From positions 186,001 to 250,000 of the forward strand of contig CAJUFO010000001.1 in NCBI GenBank assembly GCA_910585615.1: a DNA stretch of 64,000 nt, given 5' to 3'. The position numbers and the translations under genes were made by a program. Below the pieces are notes generated by a model that saw only the letters and a program-made list of their open reading frames with translations, was not told where the DNA came from and made no database searches. Of the stretch, positions 62,038 to 64,000 are shown piece after piece; position 1 is the stretch's first letter; every line of letters starts with the position of its first letter. The stretch comes from an uncultured Acetatifactor sp. (lineage in GTDB: Bacteria > Bacillota > Clostridia > Lachnospirales > Lachnospiraceae).

Positions 62038-63717
62038 ATGGAGATGCAGGAGATAATCAAACAGGCGGAACAGGACATCAGGCAGGCAATCAAAGACTAT
62101 GGCGCGCACACAAAGCAGACGGAAGTCCTCGATGACGTGTCGGAGAGGTTCATCCGCAGGCTCGCCAGGGACAGCGCCTATGCGAAGCAGGGGCTGCGGG
62201 AGCTGTTCAGCAGGTCGCCAGCGTGGGATGAAAGGATTGGCGCACTGGTCATCAACGGGACACGGACACACGACCCGGACTACGACAGGATATTAGGGCT
62301 GGGACGCGATATCCTACATGATGTCCTCAAGCCTGATGACAGCAGATACTACAGCATCCAGCGGGCATTGGACTTCTTCTGCTGTCCCCAGCAGGACGAG
62401 ACGGACCGTGAGATGAGCATCGATGCAATCAACTCACTCGCGCCGAAAGCATATACGCCCACGAAGAAGCCGAGCCGCGTGTTCAAGGCGCTCTGCGATG
62501 CCCTCGGTGTTACAGATGGGGAGGCTGGCAGCGTGTTCCAGAGGCTCTTCGCGCAGTTCGCGGACGAGCTGGCGGCAAAGAGGATTGGCTTCAAGCTGTA
62601 CGTCTCGCTGAACCCGGCGCACTTCCTGACCATGAGCAACCCAAAGAAGGACGGCCGTGGCGAGACCCTGACGAGCTGCCATTCGTTCAACTCCACGGAA
62701 TACAAGTACAATAACGGCTGTTCCGGCTACGCCAGGGACGCGGCCAGCTTCATAGCGTTCACAGTGGCAGATGACGGGGGTTCGGAGGCGTTCAACAACC
62801 GGAAGACCACCAGGCAGGTCTTCGCATACCGGCCAGGGAGCGGCCTGCTGCTGCAGAGCAGGATGTACAACACATCCGGCGGCACGCGAGGGGCGCAGGC
62901 GGACTCCAGGCTCTACCGGGACCTGGTTCAGCGCGAAATCTCCATGCTGGAGGACGTGCCGAACCTGTGGAGGACGGTGCCGTCCACTGGAGAGAAGTCA
63001 GGCTGGGTCGGCGCAGGGTACGGATTCGGCGGGTATGCCGACTGGACATATGCCGACTTTGATGGCCATATCAGCTTCAGGTCCGATTTCGATGAGAAGA
63101 GATGCGGGATCCTGGAGGTCGGCACATACGGGCTGTGCATCCGCTGCGGGAATGAGATTAGCGAGCGACTGTACTGTGATGGATGCAAAGAAAGCCAGCC
63201 CATCTGCGACGACTGCGGCGAACATTGTGGTGGGCTGAACACGGCCTACGACATCAGGGGGGACGAGGTCCATGTCTGTAGCGACTGCCTTGACAGCAAC
63301 TATCGGTACTGCGAGGTCTGTAACAGGTATCATGACAATGGGAACATGAGGCATGTCGGCGGCAGGGACATCTGCAGCAGATGCCTCTCCGAGCATTACG
63401 AGCAGTGCAAGGGCTGCGGGGAGTGGCTGCGGAAAGGGGATACATACGGCGTATATGGCCGGAACGGCTATTCAATCCAAGTATGCGGACACTGCCGGGG
63501 CGGCTACATCCGCTGCAGCAGCTGTGACGGATACTACCATCCTGACAACACGCGGCTCCTGATCCGGGCGGGCGGCAGGCACAGACATGTCTGCAACGAC
63601 TGTGCGCGGGACTATGTGGCCTGCCCATCCTGCAGCAGCCTGGTAGAGGTCTGCGGTGATGGGGCCTGCCCGTCCTGCGGGGAGGTAATCGAAGAAAGGA
63701 TGGAGGAGACGGCATGA
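62038..63717 (+). CDS. large zinc-ribbon-rich element protein of unknown function
   Basis: 559 residues. The N-terminal 350 residues form a globular region with a distinctive ETLTSCHSFNSTEYKYNNGC, then GYARDAASFIAFTV and YRPGSGLLLQSRMYN. The last 200 residues contain at least eight Cys-x-x-Cys pairs (CIRCGNEI, CDGC, CDDCGEHCG, CSDC, CEVCNRYH, CSRC, CKGCGEWL, CPSCG), a serial zinc-ribbon array. GGAGG lies 11 bases before ATG 62038. Not recognised; possibly nucleic-acid-binding or a scaffold. It overlaps the next gene by 4 bases. Confidence 0.7.
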   Translation: MEMQEIIKQAEQDIRQAIKDYGAHTKQTEVLDDVSERFIRRLARDSAYAKQGLRELFSRSPAWDERIGALVINGTRTHDPDYDRILGLGRDILHDVLKPDDSRYYSIQRALDFFCCPQQDETDREMSIDAINSLAPKAYTPTKKPSRVFKALCDALGVTDGEAGSVFQRLFAQFADELAAKRIGFKLYVSLNPAHFLTMSNPKKDGRGETLTSCHSFNSTEYKYNNGCSGYARDAASFIAFTVADDGGSEAFNNRKTTRQVFAYRPGSGLLLQSRMYNTSGGTRGAQADSRLYRDLVQREISMLEDVPNLWRTVPSTGEKSGWVGAGYGFGGYADWTYADFDGHISFRSDFDEKRCGILEVGTYGLCIRCGNEISERLYCDGCKESQPICDDCGEHCGGLNTAYDIRGDEVHVCSDCLDSNYRYCEVCNRYHDNGNMRHVGGRDICSRCLSEHYEQCKGCGEWLRKGDTYGVYGRNGYSIQVCGHCRGGYIRCSSCDGYYHPDNTRLLIRAGGRHRHVCNDCARDYVACPSCSSLVEVCGDGACPSCGEVIEERMEETA

Positions 63718-64000
63718 AGCCATTGGAATATTTCTTAAGGCCCACACAGAAAGAGCTTTTCGCAAGGCTGCGGTCAATCTACAAAGGGCGCGCAGACGTG
63801 TGCAGGGACAGCTACATCCTGGTCAGGGGAGAGGCCCCGGTGCTCCTGGTGGCGCACCTCGACACGGTGCACCGCCAGCCGGTGGAGCAGATCTGCAGAA
63901 CGGATGACGGAGAGATACTCATGTCCCCACAGGGAATCGGGGGAGACGACAGGTGCGGGGTCTACGCCCTGAACGCCATATATGGGCAGTCGGAGGCAAA
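63714..64000 (+). CDS. M42/M20-like metallopeptidase, 3' end beyond window
   Basis: The frame starts in an ATGA overlap with the zinc-ribbon gene and continues past base 64000. It shows a metallopeptidase core: VLLVAHLDTVHRQP with metal-binding His/Asp, and the typical GIGGDDRCGVYALNAI with metal Asp. Similar peptidases occur in large conjugative elements. At least 95 residues are encoded here. Confidence 0.7.
   Translation, partial: MKPLEYFLRPTQKELFARLRSIYKGRADVCRDSYILVRGEAPVLLVAHLDTVHRQPVEQICRTDDGEILMSPQGIGGDDRCGVYALNAIYGQSEA

Overview
The window looks like the chromosome of a gut-type Clostridia bacterium of the Lachnospiraceae kind. This is inferred from gene content: AraC/YesN and YesM regulators, LplB/YtcP-type sugar permeases, a Gram-positive LytR-CpsA-Psr protein, strong GGAGG ribosome sites and moderately high GC with AT-rich patches. 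Two mobile elements, one at each end, bracket a chromosomal segment rich in carbohydrate genes. That segment carries several gene truncations and deletion scars.

Region 1 (1-6.9 kb) is the integrase-proximal end of an integrative element. It has a sigma-70-like factor whose ribosome site lies in a hairpin, a small Cys-rich protein, a HicAB toxin-antitoxin pair, a tiny ribbon-helix-helix protein, several small element genes and a tyrosine integrase. The element ends inside a broken sugar permease gene.

Region 2 (6.9-21.3 kb) holds a permease remnant joined to a solute-binding-protein remnant, a 133-bp three-way-junction repeat, a GH36 alpha-galactosidase with an apparent internal deletion, an HEXXH protein, DNA polymerase IV between two AlbA_2/Schlafen-type proteins, and a patch of gene fragments. 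It ends with a sugar ABC operon whose second permease and binding protein are missing, leaving one permease beside a response regulator and sensor kinase.

Region 3 (21.3-29.6 kb) has two ABC exporters, a broken methyltransferase, an unknown gene, a small secreted peptide and a large XRE-TPR regulator. This layout suggests peptide signalling controlling an export locus.

Region 4 (28.4-38.4 kb) covers cell envelope and housekeeping: a DUF1266-like membrane protein, a 5'-nucleotidase-like surface protein, an LCP protein with a repetitive charged tail, an aldo/keto reductase, an AraC regulator and a three-domain RNA repair enzyme (kinase, phosphatase, T4 Rnl1-like ligase). Region 5 (38.7-45.7 kb) is an intact beta-glucoside-type operon: two permeases, binding lipoprotein, membrane AraC regulator and GH1 glycosidase.

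Region 6 (45.9-64 kb and beyond) starts at a 3' half of tRNA-Pro(CGG), the scar expected at one end of an element inserted in that tRNA. It carries an excisionase-like gene, Rpn-type nuclease genes, an RtcB-PrfH RNA/ribosome repair pair, a plasmid-type Rep, a 50-bp duplication, an AT-rich gene for a membrane-anchored putative nuclease, and a high-GC recombination and replication block (DUF932, YqaJ exonuclease, Rad52-like, DUF5688, SSB, zinc-ribbon protein, metallopeptidase). Functional calls rest on motifs read by eye; no search was run.
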